A stretch of DNA of 28,984 nt. Source: Candidatus Brocadiaceae bacterium (lineage in GTDB: Bacteria; Planctomycetota; Brocadiia; Brocadiales; Bathyanammoxibiaceae). Location: NCBI GenBank assembly GCA_030018855.1, contig JASEHG010000004.1, forward strand, positions 1-28,984, written 5' to 3'. This document shows positions 14,906-23,194 of the stretch, piece after piece. A program made the position numbers and the translations under genes. The stretch's first letter is position 1. Each line of letters begins with the position of its first letter. Under the pieces are notes generated by a model, which was given only the letters and a program-made list of their open reading frames with translations, did no database searches and had not been told where the DNA came from.

Positions 14906-15206
14906 CCTGTCCCCTTTAGTCCGCCTAAGGCAGATAGATAGCAAACAGTAAACAGAAAGACCCGTTAGCCCTGCATACCGTCTACCTGGACATAAAACGG
15001 TACTATACCTCTTTCAGCCGAAAAGTCAAGGTAGGAGAGAGGGAAAGTCGGTCTGTCCCCAGTGCCTACTCCTGTTGGCAGCCAAGCATCGGATTTCCTG
15101 ACCACTATCCACTTCCTTCCTTGACAGCCCAGTCTAAGGGAGGTAGAATCCTGGCTTTGGTGGCGGGACTTTATAGCGGCAGGGCCACCCCCAACGAGGA
15201 ATACTG
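14906..15206. other. Divergent intergenic region
   Basis: It separates the rhomboid-dapB operon (-) from the radical SAM genes (+). It holds a decayed TCCGCCT palindrome (14920-14934) and a strong promoter for the plus strand (15121-15149). I see no supported gene; a minus-strand open frame here has no ribosome site and overlaps the radical SAM start. Confidence 0.6.
15121..15149 (+). promoter_or_regulatory. Strong putative promoter of the radical SAM pair
   Basis: TTGACA (15121-15126), an exact 17-base spacer and TAGAAT (15144-15149). Transcription would start near 15156, leaving a leader of about 50 bases. Confidence 0.7.
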
Positions 15207-16835
15207 GTGAGAATACTCTTATTATCCATGCCTGACATGGTGCCCCAGCTAAAGTCCTGGCAGGCACCCAACCTGGCCCTCTCCACCATTACAGGTAACG
15301 TCCTGACCACGCAGCCGGACCACGAGGTCTACGTAGCCGACCTGATTCTGGTAAGGGACAGGTTGGTAGATAACATTCAGGCACTCCTGAAGGACTTTAG
15401 GCCCAACCTGGTGGCCCTCACTGCCATGAGCTTCCAGTTCAACACGGCCAGGCGGATTGCCTCCTACATAAAGTCCCTGGATAAGGACATAAAGACCGTG
15501 CTGGGGGGGTATCATGCCACCCTCCTGTACGATGAAATAACCCAGGATGGCGGCGGCAAGGGCACTTCAGCCGCAGACCCCTTTGACTTTATCCTGCGCG
15601 GGGAGGGTGACCACAGCTTTGGCGAACTCCTCCAGGGTCTGGAGGGCAAACGCCCATTAGAAACCATCCGTGGGCTATCCTTCAGGGTGGCGTCCGCCCC
15701 AGCTGGACCCCCGTCAAGCGGACATTGGGTGCATAATACCCCAAGACCCCTTGAAGACCTGACAAAGATTGCCCTTCCCAACCGTACCAACAGGCTGTTT
15801 AAAGGTTATGCCTTTGGACTGCACAGCCTGGACATCGTTGAGACCTCCAGGGGCTGTACCATGCCCTGCAATTTTTGCAGTATGAGTCACATGTACGGAC
15901 AGACCTTCCGTACCTATCCCCTGGAGAGGGTGATGGCCGACATTGCCAACGCAAAAAAACAGGGGGCAAGATACCTGGCCATTTCTGATGACAATATATG
16001 CCTGGATTTAAAACGCCTGGAAGCGCTGTGCGATGCCATCATAGGCGCAGGCCACAATGATATCTCTTACGTGGTACAGGCCAGCAGTGTGGGCATGTCC
16101 TCTTCAGAAACCCTGATAGAAAAGATGGCCAGGGCAGGCTTTGAGGTGGTCTTCCTGGGGATTGAGAACGTCTCCGAAAGAAACCTGAAACTAATGAAAA
16201 AAGGAAACATCGTGGAGAGGACAAAGAGGGCCGTAGAACTCCTCCACAAGCATAATATCCTCATCGTCGGCGGGATGATTATAGGCCACCCCGAAGACCG
16301 TGAGGAAGACATTGCCCAGAACTACGAGTTCTTTGACAAGATGGACGTTGATTTTTATAGCGACCAGATTATTACCCCTTATCCCAGGACGGGCATGAGG
16401 GAGGAACTCCTCAAACAGGGCCTCATTTCTAACCTGTACGACTACAGCAAGTACAATGGCTTCTGGGCCAACGTCAGGACAAGATACCTGGATTCCCAGG
16501 AATTGCAGTTCGTCAAGTGGCTATACCGCCGAAAATACTCCACCTTCTATAAGACGACCCGGGCCTTTAAAACCCGCTTCCCCCTTGCCTGGCTACTCAG
16601 GGCCTTTGCCCTGAGGCCCTACTATCGCACCAAAGACCTGTTTGCCCAGTGGGGCAAGTCCGAAAGGGAGGTATTCCTGGCGGAGATGGACGCATTTAGC
16701 CACCTCAATGACTTTCCGGAACTACCGGGAAAGGCATCTAACCCATCGGGGGTGGCCCAACCACCCGAAAATTCAGAGACACGCGTCAACCTCGGGGCAG
16801 GTCTAAAACCCGCCCCTACAATCAACATGAACTGA
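15207..16835 (+). CDS. B12-binding-domain radical SAM protein, paralogue 1
   Basis: 542 residues with a GTG start behind CGAGGA. The N-terminal ~130 residues form a cobalamin-binding-type Rossmann domain (MRILLLSMPDM... VLGGYHATLLYDEI), but the DxHxxG motif that ligates cobalt is not seen. The radical SAM domain follows, with C217, C221 and C224 in RGCTMPCNFC, and FLGIENVSERNLKLMKKGN typical of the B12-radical SAM class that includes methyltransferases and ring-forming enzymes. The C-terminal part has many aromatic residues and no membrane helix. The substrate is unknown. The last ~35 residues, ending VNLGAGLKPAPT, are encoded by a palindromic repeat and are absent from paralogue 2, so they are an accidental tail. 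Confidence 0.9.
   Translation: MRILLLSMPDMVPQLKSWQAPNLALSTITGNVLTTQPDHEVYVADLILVRDRLVDNIQALLKDFRPNLVALTAMSFQFNTARRIASYIKSLDKDIKTVLGGYHATLLYDEITQDGGGKGTSAADPFDFILRGEGDHSFGELLQGLEGKRPLETIRGLSFRVASAPAGPPSSGHWVHNTPRPLEDLTKIALPNRTNRLFKGYAFGLHSLDIVETSRGCTMPCNFCSMSHMYGQTFRTYPLERVMADIANAKKQGARYLAISDDNICLDLKRLEALCDAIIGAGHNDISYVVQASSVGMSSSETLIEKMARAGFEVVFLGIENVSERNLKLMKKGNIVERTKRAVELLHKHNILIVGGMIIGHPEDREEDIAQNYEFFDKMDVDFYSDQIITPYPRTGMREELLKQGLISNLYDYSKYNGFWANVRTRYLDSQELQFVKWLYRRKYSTFYKTTRAFKTRFPLAWLLRAFALRPYYRTKDLFAQWGKSEREVFLAEMDAFSHLNDFPELPGKASNPSGVAQPPENSETRVNLGAGLKPAPTINMN
16794..16819. repeat. Imperfect palindrome within the radical SAM 1 tail
   Basis: GGGGC-A-GGT and ACC-C-GCCCC, around CTAAA, ending in CTAC. 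It belongs to the GTAGGGGC family in inverted orientation and is translated as GAGLKPAPT. Confidence 0.75.
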
Positions 16836-16836
16836 G

Positions 16837-18324
16837 ATGAAAATACTACTACTATCCATGCCCGACTCCACGCCCCTCTTTGACCTCAGGAGGTGGCGCG
16901 CCCCCAACCTTGCCATGGCCTCCCTGGCCGGTAATATCACGGGCCATCAGGTAGCCATTGCGGACCTCGTCCTGAGGAGGGAAAAAGTAAAGGAGGTCGT
17001 AGAGGAACTCATAAGGGACTATAACCCCGACGTAGTCGGCCTCAGCGCCATGAGCTTCCAATTTGCCACGGCCAGGAGGGTAGCTACCTTTATAAAGAGG
17101 CTGAGAAAAGAGACCATAACGGTACTGGGGGGTTACCATGCCACCCTGCTCTTTGAAGAGATATGCTCATCGGAGGATTCCCGCCCTTTTGACTACATCT
17201 TACGGGGCGAGGGAGAGCTGGCCTTCGGCGAGTTGCTGGAGGTGCTGGAAGGGAAGAGGGGTCCGGATACGGTCCTAGGCCTATCCTACCGTAAAGGAGA
17301 CGGCTTTACACATAACCCCCGCAGGCCGCCGGAAGACCTGGAAAAGATAAAGATCCCGGACCGGACCAAAAGGCTCTGGGGCGGAAACCACTTCAACGGC
17401 TATGTCCTGGACATCATAGAATCCTCCAGGGGCTGTACCATGCCCTGCACCTTCTGCTGTATGGACAAGATGTACGGGAAGACCTTCCGTCCCTACAGCA
17501 TCCAAAGGGTCATAGACGACATCGCCCACACCAAGAAACAGGGCCTGGGACACCTCATATTCTCAGACGACAACTTTGCCCTGGACATTAAGCGTTTTGA
17601 GGCCCTGTGCGACGCCATCTACGAGGCAGGCCATAATGACATGCGCTACATCATCCAGGCCAGCAGTATGGGCATAGCCTCCTCAGACACCCTGGTAGAT
17701 AAAATGGCCCGGGCCGGCTTCAAGATCGTCTTCCTCGGCATTGAAAACATCTCCCCCGAAAACCTCAAGAGGTTAAAAAAGGGCAACATAGTAGAAAAGA
17801 CCCGCCTGGCCGTAAAGAAACTACATGACCGCAACATCATGATTGTGGGCGGGATTATCCTGGGCAACCCGGAGGATAAAGAGGAGGACATTGCCGGAAA
17901 CTATCGCTTCCTCAAGGACCTGGACATTGACTTCTATGCCGACCAGATACTCACCCCTTACCCCAAGACCCCCGTCAGGGAGGAACTCCACCAGATGGGT
18001 CTCATAACCAACCTGAACGACTTCAGCCGATATAACACCTTCTGGGCCAACGTGAAGACCAAATACCTGGACTCCGCCCAGTTACAATTTCTCAGATGGA
18101 AGTACAACAGGCTCTATGCCGATAACATGCTGGCCACCAAGACCTTTATAAAGAACCACCCTTTCTGGTACTTCTGCACGGCCTATCTCTATAGACCTTA
18201 CTGGAGACTCAAGGAATACCTCTCAGGGAATACTCGCCTTAGCGAAAGGGAGTGCTACCTGCGGGACGTCAAGAGGGCCGAGGACCTCAACTACTTCAAG
18301 GACCTGTGCCAGGAGGTGGCATAG
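16837..18324 (+). CDS. B12-binding-domain radical SAM protein, paralogue 2
   Basis: 495 residues, starting one base after paralogue 1 stops. The two are alike over their whole length (MKILLLSMPDS..., VLGGYHATLLFEEI, HNDMRYIIQASSMGIASS, FWANVKTKYLDSAQLQF) and are clearly a tandem duplication that has diverged. Cluster ligands are C200, C204 and C207 in RGCTMPCTFC, with an additional Cys directly after (CC). As in paralogue 1 the N-terminal domain lacks an obvious DxHxxG motif. The pair probably act on the same pathway or as a heteromer; no substrate gene is nearby to identify it. Confidence 0.9.
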   Translation: MKILLLSMPDSTPLFDLRRWRAPNLAMASLAGNITGHQVAIADLVLRREKVKEVVEELIRDYNPDVVGLSAMSFQFATARRVATFIKRLRKETITVLGGYHATLLFEEICSSEDSRPFDYILRGEGELAFGELLEVLEGKRGPDTVLGLSYRKGDGFTHNPRRPPEDLEKIKIPDRTKRLWGGNHFNGYVLDIIESSRGCTMPCTFCCMDKMYGKTFRPYSIQRVIDDIAHTKKQGLGHLIFSDDNFALDIKRFEALCDAIYEAGHNDMRYIIQASSMGIASSDTLVDKMARAGFKIVFLGIENISPENLKRLKKGNIVEKTRLAVKKLHDRNIMIVGGIILGNPEDKEEDIAGNYRFLKDLDIDFYADQILTPYPKTPVREELHQMGLITNLNDFSRYNTFWANVKTKYLDSAQLQFLRWKYNRLYADNMLATKTFIKNHPFWYFCTAYLYRPYWRLKEYLSGNTRLSERECYLRDVKRAEDLNYFKDLCQEVA

Positions 18325-18334
18325 GGGAATTTCA

Positions 18335-18363
18335 TTGAGTTCTGGGCACTCTTTATTTATAAT
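18335..18363 (+). promoter_or_regulatory. Putative promoter of the basic-peptide/TIR-like operon
   Basis: TTGAGT (18335-18340), an exact 17-base spacer and TATAAT (18358-18363), directly after the radical SAM stop. Confidence 0.65.
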
Positions 18364-18364
18364 T

Positions 18365-18389
18365 TGTGTCAAAAGATGGGGTTGACACA
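18365..18389 (+). promoter_or_regulatory. Candidate operator inverted repeat
   Basis: TGTGTCAA (18365-18372) and TTGACACA (18382-18389) form a perfect 8-bp inverted repeat with a 9-base spacer. It covers the expected transcription start of the promoter just upstream, the usual place for a repressor site. It could also form an RNA hairpin. Confidence 0.5.
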
Positions 18390-18421
18390 GCGAGAGTAAA
18401 TCCTAAAGGGATGGGAAATAC

Positions 18422-18583
18422 ATGACAGAACGACTGACAAAAAGTACGAGGAAAGCGGCGACAATAAGAACTGCCCGGAGGCTTATCAAGGTCTCGGGGA
18501 AGCGCAGCCTGCTTGGAATATCACGAATAAGAAGGGCCGTTAGATTGGTTCTCAGGAAAAGAACGGTATCAAGCAAACGATAA
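18422..18583 (+). CDS. Small, highly basic protein
   Basis: 53 residues, about 20 of them Arg or Lys (for example RTARRLIKVSGKR and RRAVRLVLRKR), and only one acidic residue, so it should bind nucleic acid. It fits no family I recognise. It ends 14 bases before the TIR-like gene, behind the same promoter and putative operator. It could be the regulatory or antitoxin-like partner of that gene; this is inference from position. AAAGGGA lies ~12 bases upstream, a weak ribosome site. Confidence 0.55.
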   Translation: MTERLTKSTRKAATIRTARRLIKVSGKRSLLGISRIRRAVRLVLRKRTVSSKR

Positions 18584-18597
18584 GAACTGTTGTTATT

Positions 18598-19239
18598 GTG
18601 CCGGCAAAGTACGAGGACAATGTCTTTATAAACTGCCCCTTTGACGATGAGTATCGTCCGATATTTAACAGCATAGTTTTTGCGGTTCACGACGCAGGGT
18701 TCATTGCGAGGTGTGCCCTGGAAATCCGTGACGCTACGCAAAATCGCCTTGACAAGATTATGCATATCGTCTCAGAGTGCAAATATGGCATCCACGACAT
18801 ATCTCGGACAGAGCTCGACCAAATACATAAACTCCCTCGTTTTAACATGCCTCTTGAACTTGGAATCTTCCTTGGATGTAAGAGGTTTGGCAGTAGAACT
18901 CAAAAGGCTAAGTCCTGCATGGTTATAGACAGAGAACCTCACAGGTATCAAAAGTTTATATCAGACATAGCTGGGCAGGATATTGACCATCATAACGGTA
19001 GTCCAAAGGATGCCATAAAATGTGTCCGCAACTGGCTTAGGCAAACGTCTGAACGAACTAATATGCCAGGTGCCCAAGAGATCTTACGGAGATATAATCT
19101 ATTCCAACAGAAACTCCCAAGTATTTGTGATGTAATGAGAATACAAGTCAATGAACTCACATTCGTTGATTTCGCGTTTGCTATAGCTGAATTTCTGAAA
19201 GAAGTAGAAAAACAAGCCCCTGAAAAAACAGAAGGATAA
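18598..19239 (+). CDS. TIR/nucleoside-deoxyribosyltransferase-like hypothetical protein
   Basis: 213 residues. The N-terminal half has the look of a TIR or 2'-deoxyribosyltransferase Rossmann-like fold: a first strand with NVFINCPFDDEYRPIFNSI, then a C(A)LEIRDATQNRLDKI segment, IVSECKYGIHDISRTELD and FNMPLELGIFLGCK, where MPLELG carries the Glu typically placed at the active site of such hydrolases. The C-terminal half is helical. The start is GTG without a good ribosome site. Proteins of this superfamily often cleave NAD or nucleosides and many serve in defence or TA-like systems, but the exact family is not identified. It forms an operon with the 53-residue basic protein. Confidence 0.6.
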   Translation: MPAKYEDNVFINCPFDDEYRPIFNSIVFAVHDAGFIARCALEIRDATQNRLDKIMHIVSECKYGIHDISRTELDQIHKLPRFNMPLELGIFLGCKRFGSRTQKAKSCMVIDREPHRYQKFISDIAGQDIDHHNGSPKDAIKCVRNWLRQTSERTNMPGAQEILRRYNLFQQKLPSICDVMRIQVNELTFVDFAFAIAEFLKEVEKQAPEKTEG

Positions 19240-19255
19240 AGCCCCTAAACATATT

Positions 19256-20452
19256 ATGGAAACCAAAGCCACCGTAGCCATCACCCGTTGTCAGGAATAC
19301 GACCCAAAGCAGGTCTACCAGGCTGTTAAGACCTCCCTTGAGCAGGTAGACGGCATCCACAAATTACTAAGCAACGGAAAGAAAAAGGTACTCCTGAAAC
19401 CTAACCTGCTTTCCTCCTCTCTAGGCCCAGAACACGCAGTAAACACCCACCCGGTGGTAGTAAGAGCCGTGGTGGACTTCTTCCAGAAGGAATGCGGTGC
19501 AGAGGTCTATATTGGTGATTCTTGCGGTAGCCTGAGGAGTGGCTCTACCAACAAGGCCTTTAAGGTTACAAGGCTAGATGAGGTCACCCGGGAGACTGGT
19601 GCCAGATGGATAAACTTTGACCAGGATAAGCACATAGAAATCAAAAAGACCAATGGGGCTACTCTGCCCACCTTTAAAATGGCCGGTGTCGTAAAGGACG
19701 CAGACCTGGTAGTCTCTATCCCTAAACTGAAGACCCACGGCCTGACCAAATACACCGGGGCATTGAAAAACACCCTTGGGGTCATCCCCGCCAAAGGCAA
19801 AAAGGACGTCCACGTCCAGGCCCCCAAGCCCAGCGTCTTCGCCAGGGCCCTGGTAGACGTATATGAGGAAGTAAAACCCCATCTGACCGTGATGGATGCC
19901 ATCGTGGGCATGGAGGGCAACGGCCCCAACGCAGGAGAACCCAGAAAGGTGGGCCTCATTATAGCTGGTAGAGACGGGGTGGCCCTGGACGTAGTAGCTT
20001 CTAAAATTATCGGCTACGAGCCCATGTCCATCCCCACCATTAGATACGCCCAAGAACGGGGGCTGGGCACAGGAGAACTTAATAAAATCCGTATCCTCGG
20101 GGCAGCCCTCCCAGAGGTAGTCATACCTGACTTCAAGAGACCTTCTAGTTTTGCCAGGGACTTTGCTATAAACTACCTTCCGGGTGTAGTGTTTGGCAAG
20201 CTCTTTGATATTTCCACAAGCGTCACCTCCTCCGTGTGCGAGTCCAATTGCACCCGCTGTTATGCCTGTGTCAAGAACTGCCCCGTCGGGGCCATGAGCA
20301 CGGTAGAGGGCAGGGTGGTAGTGGATAAGGAAAAGTGTATCGGCTGTTACTGTTGTGATGAGGTCTGCGACTACAAGGCCATTGAAATGGAACACACCCC
20401 CCTGGGCAAGGTCTTCGTAGGTATTGCCAAACGCCTGGGTGTAGAGCGGTAA
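19256..20452 (+). CDS. DUF362 protein with C-terminal 2[4Fe-4S] ferredoxin domain
   Basis: 398 residues. DUF362 core: VLLKPNLLSSS, AVNTHPVVVRAVVDFF, KLKTHGLTKYTGALKN, MDAIVGMEGNGPNAG and DGVALDVVASKIIGY. The C-terminus has two ferredoxin motifs, CTRCYACVKNCPVGAM and CIGCYCCDEVCDYKAI, each a CxxCxxCxxxC set. The DUF362 role is not settled; the fusion implies electron transfer in the cytoplasm of an anaerobe. It starts 17 bases after the TIR-like gene but looks like an unrelated metabolic gene. A diverged copy of its last 36 coding bases lies in frame downstream at 20486-20521. Confidence 0.93.
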   Translation: METKATVAITRCQEYDPKQVYQAVKTSLEQVDGIHKLLSNGKKKVLLKPNLLSSSLGPEHAVNTHPVVVRAVVDFFQKECGAEVYIGDSCGSLRSGSTNKAFKVTRLDEVTRETGARWINFDQDKHIEIKKTNGATLPTFKMAGVVKDADLVVSIPKLKTHGLTKYTGALKNTLGVIPAKGKKDVHVQAPKPSVFARALVDVYEEVKPHLTVMDAIVGMEGNGPNAGEPRKVGLIIAGRDGVALDVVASKIIGYEPMSIPTIRYAQERGLGTGELNKIRILGAALPEVVIPDFKRPSSFARDFAINYLPGVVFGKLFDISTSVTSSVCESNCTRCYACVKNCPVGAMSTVEGRVVVDKEKCIGCYCCDEVCDYKAIEMEHTPLGKVFVGIAKRLGVER

Positions 20453-20645
20453 CAAGGCCTGGCTATGCCCGACTGGCGGCCCTATTTCGTAAGTACCGCC
20501 AAACGCCCGAACGTAGGGCGGGGTTAGTCGCAGAAACTTTTTCTCGCCCCCGCCAGGCGTGGTCCTGCCACCTAATCCGCCCCCCTAAAACCTGAACCTG
20601 ACCTGATGAAGTGGTCCAAAAGTTCAAGAATCCAAAGGAGATAAT
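20453..20645 (+). other. Gap carrying an echo of the DUF362 3' end
   Basis: No gene is seen. Bases 20486-20521 match 20414-20449 at 28 or so of 36 positions, and every difference is a transition. The copies are exactly 72 bases apart, so the echo is in the same frame; it reads FVSTAKRPNVGRG and then stops at TAG. The mgtE ribosome site (AAAGGAG) closes the gap. Confidence 0.65.
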
Positions 20646-22007
20646 ATGCAGTGGTATAAGATATTTATACCTGAGTTAAGAGAGCTCATTGAAACACGCA
20701 GTTTAAAGGAGCTGGGAGAATTCCTTCGGAGGTTCCACCCTGCCGATATCGTAGACATCCTCAGGGAGTTCCCTGCAACGGACAGGGTATTGGCCTTCCG
20801 TCTCCTGGACAAGGAAAAGATTGCGGGGGTCTTCTCCCTCCTTGAGCCAGAGGAACAGGAACTCCTGCTAAAACAATTCACGGAACAACGGGTCAAGGAG
20901 ATCCTCCTGGAGATGGGCCCGGACGACAGGGCCCAGTTCCTGGAAGAACTCCCCGCCGACATGGTGAAGAGACTCCTGGCCCTACTGCCTGCCCAGGAAA
21001 AAGAGGTTACTAACCTCATACTGAATTATCCCCCCGGCTCAGCGGGGAGGCTCATAACCACCGAATACGTAGACCTCTCTCCGGAGATGACCGCCCAGGA
21101 GGCCATTGACCAGGTGCGTCGCACGGGCCTTGACAAGGAGACCGTTTACGTCTGCTACGTGGTGGATAAGACCCACAAACTCGTAGGCGTCTGCTCCCTA
21201 AGGGACGTCATCCTCGCCCCACCCTCCAAAAAAATCGGTGAGATAATGAACCCCATGGTCTATCAAGTGAAGACCACGGACGACCAGGAACTCGCCGCCC
21301 AGGTCATACAGAAGTACGACATACTGGCCGTCCCGGTGGTAGACCAGGAGGGCAGGCTGGTGGGTATCGTCACGGTGGACGACGTCCTGGACGTGGTACA
21401 GAAAGAGGCAACGGAGGACATGCAAAAGATGGCCGCCGTGGCCCGACCCGAAGAGGGGTATTTTGCCATCAGCTTCTTCCAGAGCGTCCCCAAGAGGGTT
21501 ACCTGGCTCGTCATCCTCCTGGTAATCCAGACCTTCACGGGGAACATAATCCACCTCTTTGAAGACACCCTCAACTCCATGATGATACTGACCTACTTCA
21601 TCCCCCTGGTAATCAGCGTGGGAGGCAATATTAGCGCCCAATCTTCTACTGTCGTTATCCGAGGCCTCGCCACGGGAGACCTAAGGCGCCCCTTCTGGTG
21701 GACTATACTGAAAAGGGAACTCTTTATGGGTGCCCTAATGGGTATAATCCTGGGACTTATAGCCGTTGCCAGGGTGATGCTATGGGCAGACAACATCAAG
21801 GTTGGGCTGGCCGTAGCCGCCAGTGTAATAGCAATCGCCTTCGTCGGGAACCTCTGGGGCGCCTTCGCCCCGCTCCTCTTCAGGCGACTCAGGATAGACC
21901 CCGCCGTCGCCTCCGCACCCCTGATGGCCACGGTGATGGACCTGACAGGACTATCCATCTACTTCGGCGTGGTGGTCTCTGTACTCCATTTTACCAGGGT
22001 CATGTAG
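20646..22007 (+). CDS. mgtE: Magnesium transporter MgtE
   Basis: 453 residues. In order: the MgtE_N superhelical domain (FHPADIVDILREFP, then repeats to about residue 130), two CBS domains (about 140-260, with ILAVPVVDQEGRLVGIVTVDDVLDVV), a connecting helix, and five membrane helices. The selectivity region is PLVISVGGNISAQSSTVVIRGLA. MgtE is a Mg2+-gated dimeric channel for Mg2+ uptake; the CBS/N domains close it when Mg2+ is high. AAAGGAG lies 7 bases before the ATG. The TAG stop lies within a palindromic repeat. Confidence 0.97.
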   Translation: MQWYKIFIPELRELIETRSLKELGEFLRRFHPADIVDILREFPATDRVLAFRLLDKEKIAGVFSLLEPEEQELLLKQFTEQRVKEILLEMGPDDRAQFLEELPADMVKRLLALLPAQEKEVTNLILNYPPGSAGRLITTEYVDLSPEMTAQEAIDQVRRTGLDKETVYVCYVVDKTHKLVGVCSLRDVILAPPSKKIGEIMNPMVYQVKTTDDQELAAQVIQKYDILAVPVVDQEGRLVGIVTVDDVLDVVQKEATEDMQKMAAVARPEEGYFAISFFQSVPKRVTWLVILLVIQTFTGNIIHLFEDTLNSMMILTYFIPLVISVGGNISAQSSTVVIRGLATGDLRRPFWWTILKRELFMGALMGIILGLIAVARVMLWADNIKVGLAVAASVIAIAFVGNLWGAFAPLLFRRLRIDPAVASAPLMATVMDLTGLSIYFGVVVSVLHFTRVM

Positions 22008-22034
22008 GGGCGTATCACAATACGCCCCTACATG
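22001..22034. repeat. 15-bp-stem palindrome containing the mgtE stop
   Basis: CATGTAGGGGCGTAT (22001-22015) and ATACGCCCCTACATG (22020-22034) around CACA. The mgtE stop TAG is 22005-22007, inside the left arm. It is a GTAGGGGC-family element and may also serve as the transcript end. Confidence 0.9.
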
Positions 22035-22056
22035 AAGATGAGGGACTCACACACCT

Positions 22057-23162
22057 GTGCCTACCAGGCTTTTTGATGAGATTGAGCGCACTGATACTGG
22101 GCCAAGCCGGCTCAGTGAAACACACTACGAGTACATTAACCGCTCCGCAAGGCCAGAGGCAGAAAGGATACGCTTACTTCTAGAGGATTGGTTCAGGAGG
22201 TATCCTAACGATCCAGCGGCACAAAACGAATTCCTAGAACGGTTCAAGGGCGTAGAGCATGACAAAGCATTTTTTGAACTTTATATCCATGAAATCTTAC
22301 TGAGGCAAGGGTTCACCTGCCAACAAGTAGAACCAAAAATGCCTGGACCTCTACACATCCTGAGTTTCGGATGGCGGGTGGAGGGCAAGTTTTCTACGTA
22401 GAGGCAACCGTGCCAGATTTGCCACAGGATGACGCTATCAATCAAAGGCTGTGTGATGAGCTTATTAATGAACTTAACAAAACGCCTTCCGAGTATTATC
22501 TAGATGTGGACTTTGAGGGCTTATTAAGAAACAGGCCATCGTTAAAAGGCTTAAAGACTATGTTGGAAAATGGAAAACCGGGAGAAAGGTTTGGGTTAGA
22601 AGGGAACGGGGTAAAAATAGTCATAACAATACTCCAGTATAAGAAAGAAACAAAGGAGGAGGCAAGTGTTGCAACAGTAGGGTATGGAGCTTACTGGGGA
22701 AGTCCGGGTGCTACCATAATACGCAAAGCAATTGACAAAAAGGCAACAAAGTATGGAAAATTAGGGCGACCCTACTTGATTGCGGTTAATGTAAAAGACT
22801 TTATTACTGACCACTGCCTGCTTAATGCACTTTTTGGAGACTTATGTGTGACAATAAACCCAAAATCAGGGGAAGGCTCTTCTAAACGGGACTTCCACAC
22901 AGCAAAACTCCTCTCCCCAAAAGGCCATCGCCAAAATACAAGGGTCAGTGAAATTATCGTCCTCCCGCGCCTTGTGCCGTGGGGTATTGCCCAAATCACC
23001 CCCGTCTTGTGGCACAATCCCTGGGCGAAGTGCCCGTTTCCCCCGGAACTATGGCAATTACCACAGCAAATGCCAAACAAATCAGAAGGAGTTTACGAAA
23101 AGAAAGACGGTAAAACTATATCAGACTTATTGAGCTTGCCACCCAATTGGCCAGGGGGCTGA
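22057..23162 (+). pseudogene. Frameshifted PD-(D/E)xK-like nuclease family gene
   Basis: Two overlapping frames make one protein of about 368 residues. Frame 1 (GTG at 22057) runs through FELYIHEILLRQGFTCQQVEPKMPG; the other then continues TSTHPEFRMAGGGQVFYVEATV. Inserting one A at about 22347 (GGACC to GGAACC) restores continuity. The joined region, a helix with Glu, then P-E-F and V-E-A, looks like the core of a restriction-fold nuclease or a related family of hypothetical proteins; the C-terminus (LPRLVPWGIAQITPVLWHNPWA) is intact. The sequence at the join is not slippery, so programmed shifting is unlikely. It is AT-richer than mgtE, suggesting transfer. A single-base sequencing error would make it a normal gene. 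Confidence 0.65.
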
Positions 23163-23194
23163 AATTACTACCTCCCCCTTCACTTCTAACAGCA

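Noticed and set aside
14965..15267. A 100-codon minus-strand frame between the rhomboid and radical SAM genes
   Set aside because: It overlaps the radical SAM start and its promoter, has no Shine-Dalgarno and no family resemblance.
19507..20455. Long minus-strand frames opposite the DUF362 gene
   Set aside because: They mirror codon structure of the plus-strand gene; the ferredoxin motifs and family match are on the plus strand.
22330..22371. Programmed ribosomal frameshift in the nuclease-like gene
   Set aside because: No slippery heptamer or following pseudoknot is seen; a missing base explains it more simply.
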